Of a stretch of DNA of 64,000 nt, positions 26,001 to 37,031 are shown one piece after another. The stretch covers positions 171,780 to 235,779 of the forward strand of contig MU400574.1 of the NCBI GenBank assembly GCA_022578965.1, in the 5' to 3' direction. How positions within the stretch are numbered: the stretch's first letter is position 1; each line of letters opens with the position of its first letter. The stretch comes from Xylaria sp. FL1777. Its lineage: Eukaryota > Ascomycota > Sordariomycetes > Xylariales > Xylariaceae. Made by a program: the position numbers and the translations under genes. Below the pieces are notes generated by a model, which had not been told where the DNA came from, did not search any database, and worked only from the letters and a program-made list of their open reading frames with translations.

Positions 26001-29000
26001 AGAGACTAATTTGTTGCCAGTAGCACTAGTTGCACAGAGAAAGGGGTTGACGCGCACAGCATGTATTGTTTCTGGCACGTGGAGCGACCATATGCCACCA
26101 CTGTTGGGAGCACAGCTGGCAAGGAACAAAGACTGGAATGCAGAATCTAAAACAGCAGGATGAATTAGCATGGCTGACGTCTCTACTGCAATGGATCCGC
26201 TCGCGTAGCCAAATTTTCTCCGAAGGTCACGGAGCGCCCGGAATTGTTCTGCATACTCGTAGCCCAGCCTTGACAAGGAGCGATAGAACTCCTCGTAGTC
26301 GATTTTCGAAAGTCCCGTCTTAGGGCATTCCCTTAACGGAAGGACGTTTCCGTTGCTGTCACCCAACGTCGCTGTTATACTACCACTTGATAGCAGATTG
26401 AGAGACCCATCTAAAAGCATCGGTGCCGCGTGGAAGTTGAAAGACGCGTCGACGATACAACCGTGCTGTCGTATATTGTTCAGCGTGACAATTACCTCTA
26501 TACTAACATCGTCCGAATCAAATACTAAAGCTTTGCTTATGTTGAGATCTCGTACTTCGATGAGAGAGACTACAAGCCCGAGCCTTTTTGCCATTGTTGC
26601 GGTGGCCTCAACTGCTGCAACAACATAACCAGCCGCAGGAAAGACGGCCTGAGTCTCTATTGAATGATTCTTCAGCCATGGTACTTTGTTTGGGCAGAGG
26701 ATATTCCTCCACCTCATGTCCTTGTTATTACTATCGGGGGTCAAATGGCCGAGCAACTCATGAACCGACCCGGGTCGTGTGCGAATTGATTTGGCATATC
26801 TGGACTCATGCCAGTACTCTTTCTGATGATCCCAAGCGTAAGGTGGCAGTCTCGTAATGAGTTCAAAGTCTTCGTGCCCGGTAACATATTTGTCATAACT
26901 GGAGATATTTGCAGAGGCTACATTGGTCCATAGGAACCCAAGGGCGTGAGAAAAGGATTCAACAGCGTCTCTCGACCGTAAGTGGATTCCTGTATATGGA
27001 ACTTTATGGCCGTGCAGTTCTTGTATAGTTTCGAGTGCTGGGCGCTTCAAGACTGGGTGAGGCCCCAGTTCGACAGCCATATCGAAAGGACCTTGGGACT
27101 TCCAAGCCTGATCGATCGCTTGCATGAACGTGACAGCTTGTACCATGTTCTCATTCCAATAAGAGCATCTAATTCGGAAAAGTTTGTCTGCACCCATTTC
27201 TTTTCCATCGTCAACACTCGAGAACCAGGGCGTCTCAGCCCTCCTGGGCTCGATATTGAGCGCCTGTAAAGCACGAACATATTCCTCCGAGCACCTCTCC
27301 ATGTGAAAGGAGTGATAGGCTTGGTCTACCTGGAGATTACGCACGAGTTTTCCCTCATCTTTGAGAATCATGTGGATATGCTCGACAGTGTCTGAATCCC
27401 CTGAGAGGGTAATGCTTGTCGGTGAGTTGATAGCAGCCACGCAGACTCGATTCTCGAACTCTTCCTCGTCACAAAGCTCCTGTGCATCCAATAAAGTGGT
27501 TCCAACAGCAATCATTGCACCCCGTTCTCGGCTATTGCGGCTTGTCCGTTCCGAGATCAGACCTCGATAATAGGCAATGCAGATTGCTTCGTCAGCAGTG
27601 ATCATGCCTGCGCAGTACGCTGCGGTAATTTCTCCTGATGAATGACCAACCACGGCAGAGAATTCAACGCCTGCGCGACGTAAGAGATCTACTTGCAAGA
27701 TTTGCAATGCTGTACACAGCGGCTGTGATATGGCAGCTTTGCTTATTCTTGCAGCAGGCGCCTCCAAAAGCTCTTTTCTGAGAGACCAGCTTGGACGATC
27801 GATTTCTGGGAGCCTTGCAAGCCGCGCTTCAAGTTTGTTGATGATCTGTCGACAATAATCGGATTTCTCGATAAGCGCAGCACCCATGCGAGGACACTGC
27901 GCTCCCTGACCAGTAAACACAGCAAGAATCCTAGGCTTGCGGTACTGGCCGCTGGACAGTTGGGTCGACGGCCTTATAATACTGATGGCATTTCCGCTGT
28001 CATCGGCAAATTCTTGACATCGCTTCTCGAGATTCTGGCAAAGCTCTTGGATACTACTAGCCACAACCGCAATCCCGTATGAATGGCGTGAGCGTCGACT
28101 ATATAGAGTTAATGCCAAGTCGCGTAGACTGACTTCAGCTTCGCTAGCTTTTAGGTATTCACACATAGCTGCCAGGTTGGACGCTAAGGAGGCGGGCGAA
28201 GCGGCAGAGAAGACAAATGGGATAAAGCAGCTCTGATCATTGGCAATTATCTTTTTTCTCGAGATATAACTCTCAAGAATTGCATGCGAATTAGACCCTC
28301 CAAAACCAAAGCTATGTACGCAATTCCAACCAATTAGAAAGATGACTCTACAATGGAGGAAGAAGAAGCAATGCTCACCTATTCACACTAGCTCTTCGTG
28401 GACAATCATCAGGGACACTAGGCCAGGGAATAGCTGACCTAGGAATCTCCAGATTTGTATAAAATGGTCGGACATTGGGGCTGAGTTCTTGTAATAAGAG
28501 ATTTGGGGGGATCGTCGAATTCTGTAAAGCTAAAGAGGTCTTGATCAGTGCAGCCAATCCAGCTACACTCTCGGAATGCCCAATAATGGTCTTGACACTA
28601 CCAACGAATAGTTTATCTCTGTGGGGTGTAGTGGCGAGGGGGGTTGGGAAGAAGGCCGTCTTGATTGCTTCCGCTTCGACTGGATCTCCCGCTGGCGTTC
28701 CCGTACCTGCCATGGACGAGTTAGTTAACAGTACTCATGATAACTGACTTGCTTACCGTGAGCCTCAAAGTACTGAGGTCTCTGGGTTGGATCGAGCAAG
28801 TCTAGGCCGGCTCGAGCGTAGCAGTCCGATATAAGTCGTGTTTGAGCTGCAACGCTAGGCCTATCGTATGTAATGATAACAGTTAGTTATAAAGATAGTC
28901 ATACTCTGTATGACGAGACTGACATTGTGATCCCCTTCGTTCCTCCATCTTGGTTGGTAGCGGTTTCACGTATAATGCACTCGATATGATCTCCATCTGC

Positions 29001-30017
29001 CTCGGCAGCACTGAGAAGTTTCAAGATAACAGCAGCAACACCTTCACCTCTAGCATACCCATTGGCGCTCTTATCCCACATCCGCGAGCGGCCGTCCGGC
29101 GACAGCAACTCCATATTGCTCATAGAAATATACTCCGTAGGATCAAGAAGAAGATTGGCACCAGCAGCAATGGCCACGCGCGACTGCCCCGTGCGAAGCT
29201 GCATAACAGCCTGGTGAACAGCAATCAGACTAGAGCTGCATGCTGTGTCTATTGTCCTGTTTGACTCGTCAATAACAGTCGCTCGATTTACCGATAGTGC
29301 ATATTTTCTTTCTAAGCCATTCGTAGACAAGAATTGGACGTGTTCACTCACAGAGAGGGACCATGCCAGTCAAAGGCATAAGATAGTCTGTTCGCCATCA
29401 TGGCCCGACTTGTGCCACTGGCATGATAGGTTCCCATGCTTAATAAATCTCGTTCCATCATAGCTTTGTAACCATTGATCATCATCTATAAGATCGAAAT
29501 TAACGTCTGGAAACTTGGATGTCTCATTCATGCCACAGTTCAAGAAGATTGAGCATAACAACAGTCGTGTGCCAGGATATCGTTACCCAATTCCTCTAGA
29601 TAGAATATAGGACTGAATAATGTAACGTAGAACTTAACGTACGCCTGTGTAAACTGCCGTATCAGAGCCTCGTAAACCTTCGATGGACTGACCGGCAGCT
29701 TCGAGGGCCTCATACACGGTCTCCAAAAGCAGGCGCATTTGTGGATCCATGGTGTTGGCCTCAACAGCACTGATACCGAAGAAGGGGGCGTCAAAATGAC
29801 GATGTGCAGTCTCGCCATCGAGCTGATATGAGTGCTTGACGTTGAAGTGTCCGTGATGCTTGGGTGTCTTATGATACCAAGATTTTGAGTCGACAATTGG
29901 CTTTAAGAGATCATGTGGTGCTTGCAAGAGCCTCCAGAACTTGGATGGCGTCGTTGAGTCTCCCGGAAAGCGACATCCTGTGCCAATGATAGCAACTGGC
30001 TCGCCGAGGTACCCCAT
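17039..30017 (-). CDS. Hybrid PKS-NRPS synthase, broken by one in-frame stop in the A domain
   Basis: Eleven exons join with no frame error to 4071 codons: 30017-29643, 29485-29352, 29256-28924, 28860-28757, 28706-28379, 28311-25094, 25041-23025, 22958-22870, 22799-20513, 20437-20088, 20016-17039. Domains in order with visible residues: KS (DTACSSS, EAHGTGT, GHSESV); AT (GHSSGE, Ser ~650); DH (His ~974 in [10 protein letters not shown], Asp ~1147 in HPAVLD); C-methyltransferase (LEVGAGTG ~1417); an ER-like region without a clear cofactor motif; KR (GLSGSLG ~2120, Tyr ~2261); ACP (GTDSL, Ser ~2436); C (HHLAMDG ~2765); A ([24 protein letters not shown]); T (GGTSL, Ser ~3669); R (GGTGYLG ~3750, YTACK ~3895). 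Such enzymes make a reduced, methylated polyketide joined to one amino acid. An in-frame TAG at codon 3349 (19207-19205) cuts the A domain between motifs A4 and A5, so T and R would be lost. The terminal domain keeps YxxxK, so reductive and Dieckmann-type release cannot be told apart. Confidence 0.93.
19205..19207 (-). other. Premature TAG stop in the PKS-NRPS adenylation domain
   Basis: The frame reads RYGDSQALK, stop, [11 protein letters not shown]. Both sides match the conserved segment between adenylation motifs A4 and A5, and the stop takes the place of exactly one residue. There is no frameshift: the same frame stays open for 721 codons downstream to the true end. One C-to-T change (CAG to TAG) would explain it. 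Confidence 0.85.
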
Positions 30018-31990
30018 GGTTGAACAAGTAGCTCGACGTGATGTTGTGCAACACTTTGGCCGCCAACTTAGCAATTGTCCTGGATATCAGCGTATTCGTG
30101 ACTCAAAGCGATGTATGATCGTGTAAGAGCTATATATGTTAATAAGACTGTTCATCTTAGGTTATTAGATGGGCATCTCGTACGTGCCCAGTTAGCTTCT
30201 TTTGGCGACATATTAAAGCCAAGCCTGAATCTATTGAAAGTCCAATCCGTCGAAGCCTTTCCTTTTCTGAGTTTCTCCAAATGTTATGTTCTTGCTTTTT
30301 ACAGGCACACAATTACCCGAAATAGATATGAGCAGGTAAACAAAGTGAATAGGCCGTGACCGGTCAGCCTTGCCGCCTCGAAGCGGCGCGGAGCGCGTGG
30401 GTGGACCGCGGACACATTGCTTGGTTCTGCAGTCTGAACCTATGGGATCTCAGCGCTTTGAGGATCTGGTGCCATTCGCAGGTGCCAAGTATGAAGCTCG
30501 CAACAAAGCCCTGCATTTGTTCGGAAGTCCGTGTCGAACGAATGCCAGAGCGAGGGGATGTGGCCCGGACCAGGGCCCGCAAGCATGTCCGGATCTAGAA
30601 CGCTGTGTGTGTCGCTGGCCGAATATTCTCATCGGGAGGGAGGATTTATCATTATAATTCCCGGTCTTTCGTCCTACAATCGATTCATTATATAGCCACT
30701 ATATCAGAACTACAGCAGGAGTCACTCATTTCATACCTCTAAGTAGGTATTGAAATGGAGCGGGGACATTATAAGGGGGCTTATCCCCACTCTAGATACA
30801 AGGAGATAGGCCATACCCTACGCGTCTAAGTGTACAAATTAATTATAACATGAACATGGAGAATCAAGCGATCAGATAAAACACAATCAATTGAAGTCGA
30901 AGACTTGTTGCTAGCTATCATCCTTCTTCTTCATGTTGTTGGTAAGGGAGTGCAGTTATACTCTCGTTCCGGCCGTATGGCCAAGCCAGGCCGACTCACT
31001 CAGGGGCTAATTAGGGCCATTTGTCCACTCTACTCTACTTTAATATTTAAGCCTCAAAGGTTTCTCTTCTACTCATTTAGTCTTTTCCAGATTGCAGTCC
31101 GGAATTCCGGTTTGTTTATATGCTTCCAGAGGCACCGGCTTGAGAGAGACGCTGCAAAGCCGAGCGCTGAGAAGCCTCTTTTGTGTGGGCTGCACGTCAG
31201 ATCCGACTCACCAAGCGTACTAAATATACCTAGCATTGACGCCCCAAACCAACATGTCTTACTCGCACGCCCGAGACCAATCTCCCGCACACTGGAAATC
31301 ACGTTGGATGGAATATCGATATTTCGTGGCGCAATATCCGCAATGCTTATTCCGTTGTGTTATATCGCGGCACTCTGGCTGGAATCCCGAAAAACGACAT
31401 TGAAATGTCTCACTCATACAGCAGGTTCACCACCACGACTCGGTGGATAGCTACAGCAATTCGGGAACTTAGAAAAGGAGAGAAATCCAAGGCCTTGATG
31501 AAAATGTCATACCTGTTCTGGTGCTATTGCCCTTGTGTCGCACGGCCTTCATTGTAATAATTGTAAAGTTGACGGATAACCTATGTGTGAACCCGTTTAA
31601 TTATCAAAACGCAATAGCGTTAAACAATATTTCTTTAGATTACCTAAAAGCCGGTGTTCGTCCGACTTGTCTAATCGACTTTTCAGCGGTCGAGAGGTTT
31701 GATGAATAATCTCTGTTCTGTTAAAAGCGATGGCGCAAGTGGCAAATATCTCGTTCGTCGTAGCCAAGTCGAATATGGCTGGTTCGAATTAGGGCGTAGC
31801 GGCAGCGATAAAAAAGGTGGCACGCTGAAGCTGTTTAAGGGCATACTCAGGACGTGGCTTTTGTGTGTGACGCCCAGCATGCCCTCAGAAGTCCTTTTCA
31901 CGTACTACAAGTTGCGAGAAGAACCACTGCACTCACGCGCTCTGCCGAGATCTGAGTACAAGGTGTTATTCATGGGGCAATGTCGGTACT
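30018..31990. other. Divergent intergenic region between synthase and regulator
   Basis: This 2-kb stretch separates the divergent starts of the PKS-NRPS (-) and the Zn2Cys6 regulator (+), so it should hold both promoters. It includes a GC-richer patch (30360-30610), AT-rich segments around 30660-30880 and 31020-31050, and a dispersed repeat at 31743-31857. A 181-codon open frame at 30905-31450 has no recognisable domain and is not called. I did not find a convincing palindromic binding site for the regulator. Confidence 0.5.
31743..31857. repeat. Dispersed repeat, copy A
   Basis: About 115 bases resemble 57344-57457 in the same orientation, at roughly 70% by eye. Shared blocks include CTCGT-CGT, ATGGC, TTAGG-CG-AGC, CGATAA and TGGCACGC-GAAGC. 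The identity of the element is unknown. It lies about 130 bases upstream of the regulator's start codon. Confidence 0.55.
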
Positions 31991-33576
31991 ATGGCCACCG
32001 AGCAACCAAGCATACCTGGAATCTCCTCGCGTCGATCTGCCTGCGATAAATGTCGCTTCGCGAAGTCGCGATGTCTGCGTAGCCATTCTGAGCAGCCCAA
32101 ATGCGACCGCTGCACTCGCGCCAATTGCGAGTGCACAACCAGTCCCATCTTCAGGGTGAGAGACTGGCGGCCGGGAGACGGGAACGACTACGTTTCTAGG
32201 AGGCAAACCCCCAGGAACGAGGACAGCAGGCGGCGGCGCCGAGGCGGCGGAAGGCAGTCGATTTCAGTCACGACCATCATTCCTCCTTTGACAAACCTCC
32301 ACTCTAGCGCAGACAATGAGAATTACTCTAGCAGTAGAGTGCCTTCTTGCCCGGTTTCCGATCGTTACAGTAAACCTGCTCCAACGGAGCTATCCAGTAT
32401 ATCTCAGGAAGACACCGATACTTATGCAGAGGCAGTGTTCGATCACATGGAGGGCAATACGGAGGGCACTGATATTGGGTTCGCTCTTCCCGACGACTTC
32501 TTCGCGACCAGGCCAATTTTAGAGTCGGATAATAATATAGCTCAATCATTGCCTGTAATCAGTCCCTCTAGCATTAAGCTGAGCGGCGGAGTGACGAGTT
32601 TATTCGGCGACGACACTATTTCGCAGGATCAGAATTTTCAAGATTGCGGATTGAGCAACACTGATCCATGCCTTGGCACTGAGCAGACCCCTATTCAACG
32701 ATTGTCGCAACTTGACTATAAGCTAATCGCACTCCGTGTCAAGGTTGAGCAAGCGGTCCCCGAGGTCATAATGCAGACCCTGTTTGAGGGCACGGGAAAG
32801 GGTGACTCGCCATGTTCATTGGTTATGAACGAGGTCCTCGGAAAGACAACGGATCTTGTAGACATTCTTAGCTCCCTGTCGAAATCCTACGCTCCAGAGA
32901 CAGAGCCGTTATCTTATGGTCCGACACATAGCTCTAACAACGGTAGCAGGAGAAGGAGAAGCACTTCTTTGAGTACCTGTCCTGCCTATGATAGCGACGC
33001 AGCAGCCTCGACGGGCCAAGGGACTGATACTCAACAACAACTCACAATTCCATCAACCTCTGAGTGCGCCCATGTTGAGCTTGATACCCCTGCCTTACTG
33101 TTGATCTTGGCCACTTACAGTCGTTTACTTGGTATATACCTGATTATGTTTGCACATATCTATAAGTACCTGAGAGCCATTTCCGAGAGCGATAATCCTC
33201 ATCTGCGCCCCGTCTCAGGCCTCAGCATTGGCAATTATTCCGCACGTAAGACTCGTTGCTTCTCTCCTTCATGCAGTCCTTCGCTAATTTGGACTTAGAC
33301 TCGGGCAACCTGCAGATACTCATTTTGATTCAAATTATCACCAGCGACTTCGAAAAGATAGAGGTGTTGCTTGGCCTACCTGTAGAGTTCCGGATCAGCA
33401 GGCGTCGTGGGGAGCGAGACGGGTTGTTCGGGGCATATGGCTTTTTGGATTTGGCCACGGCGATCCTTAGGAGGGAAGAGGATGGGACTTCAGGTAGAGG
33501 CAAGGGTGGCATAAAGACTCTTCGCAGGAACATTGCTAGAGCAAAATCCTTACTCAAAGAGCGCATTGCACCATAA
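31991..33576 (+). CDS. AflR-like Zn2Cys6 transcription factor, likely cluster regulator
   Basis: Two exons (31991-33245, 33299-33576) give 510 residues. The N-terminus has a complete Zn2Cys6 binuclear cluster, CX2CX6CX9CX2CX6C (residues 18-49, starting CDKCRFAKSRC). It is followed by an Arg-rich linker (RRRRRGGG) and a long Ser/Asp/Glu-rich middle. The C-terminal part, with LLILATYSRLLGIY and then NLQILILIQ, resembles the AflR-type C-terminal domain seen in regulators of polyketide clusters. The intron (53 bases, GTAAGA...TTAG) was placed because reading through it hits a stop at 33298, and a GCTAAT branch site lies about 12 bases before the acceptor. The closer ATGCAG acceptor at 33276 would break the frame. 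The gene lies next to the synthase and the enoyl reductase, so local control of the cluster is inferred. It appears intact. Confidence 0.88.
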
Positions 33577-33839
33577 TGCCACGAGTGCGACTCTTGTTTA
33601 TATGTCATACGTTTATCAAGGAGGTCACATGACAATTCTACCCCTATTCGTGTCCATACCTACGCATACCGACATGTATTTTTTCTAGGTTGACTGCTAT
33701 AGTGCATTTACAGGGAATGAATTTTTAATATCTGGAACTTCTTGGCACGATCTACTATACTTCAAGAGCCCATCTATGACGTGAAGGGCATTTGCCCAAA
33801 ACTCAGTATCCCTCGCTAAGTAATAATCTAAATGGTCTC

Positions 33840-35000
33840 TCATAAAGCAACAACAAGTTTCTTCCCCGAAACCGACCCCGATTTCAACAACTTCAGTCCC
33901 TCCAAAACGCCCGGGAGGCCGCCGCCGAGCTTCTGAACTGGGTGCGTTTTCAAATCTCCCTTATCCAGCAGCCCCTGTAGGACATGCAAGTAACGCACCG
34001 CAAGCGCGAGTTTTGCGGGGTCAGCAACACACTCGTACCCCCTCGAAAGCGGCACGTCTCTCCCGAAGACCTCGTATCCACGCACAAACTTGTTACGCAC
34101 GGCGCGGCGCGTGCGTAGTAGCTCCTCAGGTACTTGTTCAAGCGTCACGTACCTGCCGCCCGTGCGCCCGATGGCCGCATAGCTGTGCGCGGCCGAGGAC
34201 ATGTCGCCGATGCAGTCGTACGCGTGCTTGAGCTTCCCACCCGCGAACGCTCTGATATCGTCGACAACGCTCGGGTCGACGTAATCCAGCGCCGCCGCCG
34301 CACCGCGTGCCCGCACGAGGTCGAAGTTCCCCGGGCTGCACGTCGTGACGGGCCGTAGGCCAGAAAGGTGCAGCAGCTGTATCGCCAGTGTCCCTGTTGC
34401 CGTGCTGCCCCCGTATACGAGGACAGGGAGCGGCTTCTCGGTGGGGATGTCCGGAGTCGCCTCGAGAGCAAGCCCGGACGGATCCCAAAGTGCCATGATA
34501 TTTGTTATGAGGCCGACGCCGAGTGTCGAGGCTTGCTCCATCGGTAGATCCTGCGGCACGCGCAGAAGCAGTTCAGGCCGCACGCGGATGTACTCGGCGA
34601 ACGCGCCGTTCTCCGGGCTCGCGGGGTTCGAGCCGTGGACCATGCCGCAGACGGCATCGCCGATACACAAGTCGGTCTCTGTCCTGGGATGGATCGACAC
34701 GATGATTCCCGCAAAATCCATGCCGACGATGGAGCCGGGCGTGGGGAAAGCAGTGCCCATCTTGTAGTCACTCGGGTTGAGAGCCACTGCGGCAGTCCTC
34801 ACCAGCATTGTCCCGGCCTCGAGGCGAGGCACTGCCACATCATGCGCTAGCTTGGGGTCCCCCTTTTCATCTTGGATTATTGCCGCTTGCTTCAGAGGAA
34901 CTGCTGGTGGGGAGTTGCCCGTCATTGTTAACCAGGGTGCTGCAGATTTCATACGTCCTCTGCTGCTACAGCCAGGTGTCAGCAGGGGTAAGACGGACAC
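33840..35000 (-). CDS. Trans-acting enoyl reductase, LovC/TenC type
   Basis: This is a single-exon frame of 386 codons; the in-frame ATG at 34925 gives 361 residues and is the more likely start by family length. It belongs to the medium-chain dehydrogenase/reductase superfamily. The N-terminal GroES-like half has AVALNPSDYKM and GMDFAG. The nucleotide-binding half has VYGGSTATGTLAIQLL, the form of the NADPH motif typical of enoyl reductases that work with PKS or PKS-NRPS enzymes lacking a working ER. No zinc-ligand pattern is seen. Family knowledge: such proteins reduce chosen enoyl intermediates carried by the synthase and so set the chain pattern. This fits the absence of a clear cofactor motif in the ER region of the synthase nearby. 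No stop or frame break is seen. The base composition of this gene is more GC-rich than that of its neighbours. Confidence 0.93.
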   Translation of the reverse strand: MSVLPLLTPGCSSRGRMKSAAPWLTMTGNSPPAVPLKQAAIIQDEKGDPKLAHDVAVPRLEAGTMLVRTAAVALNPSDYKMGTAFPTPGSIVGMDFAGIIVSIHPRTETDLCIGDAVCGMVHGSNPASPENGAFAEYIRVRPELLLRVPQDLPMEQASTLGVGLITNIMALWDPSGLALEATPDIPTEKPLPVLVYGGSTATGTLAIQLLHLSGLRPVTTCSPGNFDLVRARGAAAALDYVDPSVVDDIRAFAGGKLKHAYDCIGDMSSAAHSYAAIGRTGGRYVTLEQVPEELLRTRRAVRNKFVRGYEVFGRDVPLSRGYECVADPAKLALAVRYLHVLQGLLDKGDLKTHPVQKLGGGLPGVLEGLKLLKSGSVSGKKLVVAL

Positions 35001-35423
35001 TTATGGTTGTGTTCGAAGAGTACAACCAATAATCTCGATTTCTACCCTTCAGAATTATCCTATTTCGGCAACCGAGCGCCGGTGTTTGTGGCAAAGCTCT
35101 TCGGTTGTGTTTGGTACCTGGCCTCCGGACTAGTTTCGGGACTGATTACTTGATCTCAAGGACCAGTTGAATGTGAATTCTAAGTTATAATTATTTGAAA
35201 AAATTCTTTAAAGAATTCTTTTATTATTTGTTTATTAATGTTGTACATGACCTTCTCTATTGTAGTTATGACAAAGACTAAAGGTCCTCGTCAAATGAGT
35301 GATGAATTACGCAATTCTAACCAATGCTATTCTGACAAAAGTGGTAAGAGACTGAATGATTATAATACCTCTACCGTTTGCCTCTTTAAAAGATGCTGGT
35401 ATTTAGAGTAAGCTTAGAGATAA
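35001..35423. other. Spacer, partly AT-rich
   Basis: This spacer lies upstream of the enoyl reductase and downstream of the MFS relic. It contains the promoter side of the reductase and an AT-rich stretch (35165-35240) with a small AAAGAATTCTTT-type palindrome. No gene is seen. Confidence 0.5.
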
Positions 35424-36237
35424 CTATGACTCTGCAACTTGACTAGGTATTACCCTGTCGAGCTCTACATTCGCAGCTTCGGCACGACTAGTTGTATCAC
35501 CCTCGGTTTTAATTTTCAACCGGTATTTAGTCTCTAACTTCTTCTGCAGCGCTATTTCCTCTCCGAACAGAGACAATATAAACCCTTGGCCCGCGAACGC
35601 AATAGCTACTTGGAACACGCGCAGACAGTCCTGGGAAAACACATACCGCAGCTGTGTCTACGTCTCAGGCGGGAAGTGGCATATAAAATTAGTAGACGCC
35701 GAGCAGTACACCCCTCCGACTAAGAATTTTTATACTGAAGGGCGAGCAACACTGAAGTCACTGATTTGATCAGTACGTAGGATGTTACCTAGCAAATCAA
35801 TACGTTTCAGCTTCTGAGACAAAAGCGCATCGTCTTCGTAGTGCACCTAGCAAGATGAAGCAGGAGTATAAGAGTAGCACCGCCCATGGGGAAGCTCAGG
35901 TAGAAGACTCAGCGCCATGTGGTCGTCGCGACGATTGAGCTGCTGAGAAAGGGGCTAAGGATTGATGCGATACTAAAAACGGACAGGATGGCACCAATAT
36001 AGTTACCGCGTCGGCCTAAGGGGACGAGGCCGGACAGGATAATGTCTATTATGTACGTACGTGACACAATCAGCAGGAGTTAGTGAATCCGTATTGTCGG
36101 ACTAGAAACATTTAGTAATAAGGAAAACTGACTAGCAAGAAGGGTGATGCCGCCAGATCCCAGTCCTTGAATAACCCGACCCGCGATTATAGTCGCTGCG
36201 CCGCTGCATATTCCGCTTCCCAATATGAAGAAAGACG
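35424..36237 (-). pseudogene. MFS transporter relic (14-TM drug/toxin efflux type)
   Basis: On the minus strand several frames carry pieces of one MFS exporter in the right order. From high to low coordinates these are GRVIQGLGSGGI (motif C-like, near 36160), GLVPLGRRGNYIG (near 36030), TTWR-stop-VFYLSFPMGG (near 35900), LKRIDLLGN (near 35805), and a C-terminal end with VFQVAIAFAGQGF (near 35610). The N-terminus and the helices between the last two blocks are missing. There is an in-frame TGA at 35911-35909, where the family has Trp, and further stops follow. The gene therefore cannot make a working transporter. Next to a PKS-NRPS cluster the parent was probably the export pump for its product, which is an inference. 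Spliced but badly eroded exons are a less likely reading. Confidence 0.75.
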
Positions 36238-37031
36238 AGCTACCACATGGATAGGAAGGCTAATTGATCCCCTAAGCCAACAGATGAGAACAAACTGTGC
36301 TGAGACGGGTTTATTTATCTCCAATCGATTAACTTCTAAGCAGCTATTGCTACCCCAAACTACTAGACCTCCAATTTCTAAGCGACTAGTGTAGTATTAG
36401 TGTAGTATTGTGGCAGAAGCCACCTCATTTCAACATCATCCTTCTAACAATGCACCTCTCACCCCGAAGCCGTCCGGTATAAACAAAATTCATCCCGCTA
36501 GTCATCGCCCGGCGATGTGTCTAGTTGAATAGCTATGAATACTTGGCGTACGGCGTCAACATACTCAATACAGCTAAAAAGCTCCGCCCTGTCCAAGCCT
36601 GCGCAGGGATGCACCGTCTCCAGCAACCTACTAAGGCCAGCCACATCGAAGAAGCTGCATGAAACATTATTTCACGTCGTCTTAACCAAACCGGGAAACG
36701 ATCAGATGCGAGTATCCTGTTTTAGAGTAATCAATCGGGGTAGCGCTTATTGCATCATGGTAATGGGGCATGGGATGGGCGAGATGTGGAAGACATGGGT
36801 CTATCAACACCTTATAAATTAACGGAATAATGATACAAGATAGGTTCACGCATAAACTCGGCTTGAATTGTGAATAGACATGAGACTCAATATTCAAAAA
36901 TATTTACAGTGCAGTAGTCAACGTAGGTTCGAATTGAAAAGCAAATCGAGAATGGAAGACGTGGTATTACAAACAAGTCTCTCTAACCTTGAGACAGTAA
37001 TAAAAATGCCAGAGTGTTTCGGGCCAACCCA
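36238..37031. other. Spacer between MFS relic and P450 pseudogene
   Basis: No gene is recognised. It may include the missing N-terminal part of the MFS gene in a form too decayed to read, and the 3' end of the P450 transcript. Confidence 0.45.

Noticed and set aside
30905..31450. Open frame of 181 codons upstream of the regulator
   Set aside because: No domain, mixed composition, overlaps other chance frames on the opposite strand, and lies in a promoter region.
31760..31790. tRNA-like A box (TAGCCAAGTCG) and B box (GGTTCGAATTA) in dispersed repeat copy A
   Set aside because: The boxes are only about eight bases apart, no cloverleaf fits, and copy B has lost both; probably chance.
33246..33276. 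Shorter intron in the regulator gene ending at ATGCAG (33276)
   Set aside because: It leaves the next exon out of frame with an immediate stop and is only 31 bases long; the acceptor at 33298 restores the frame.
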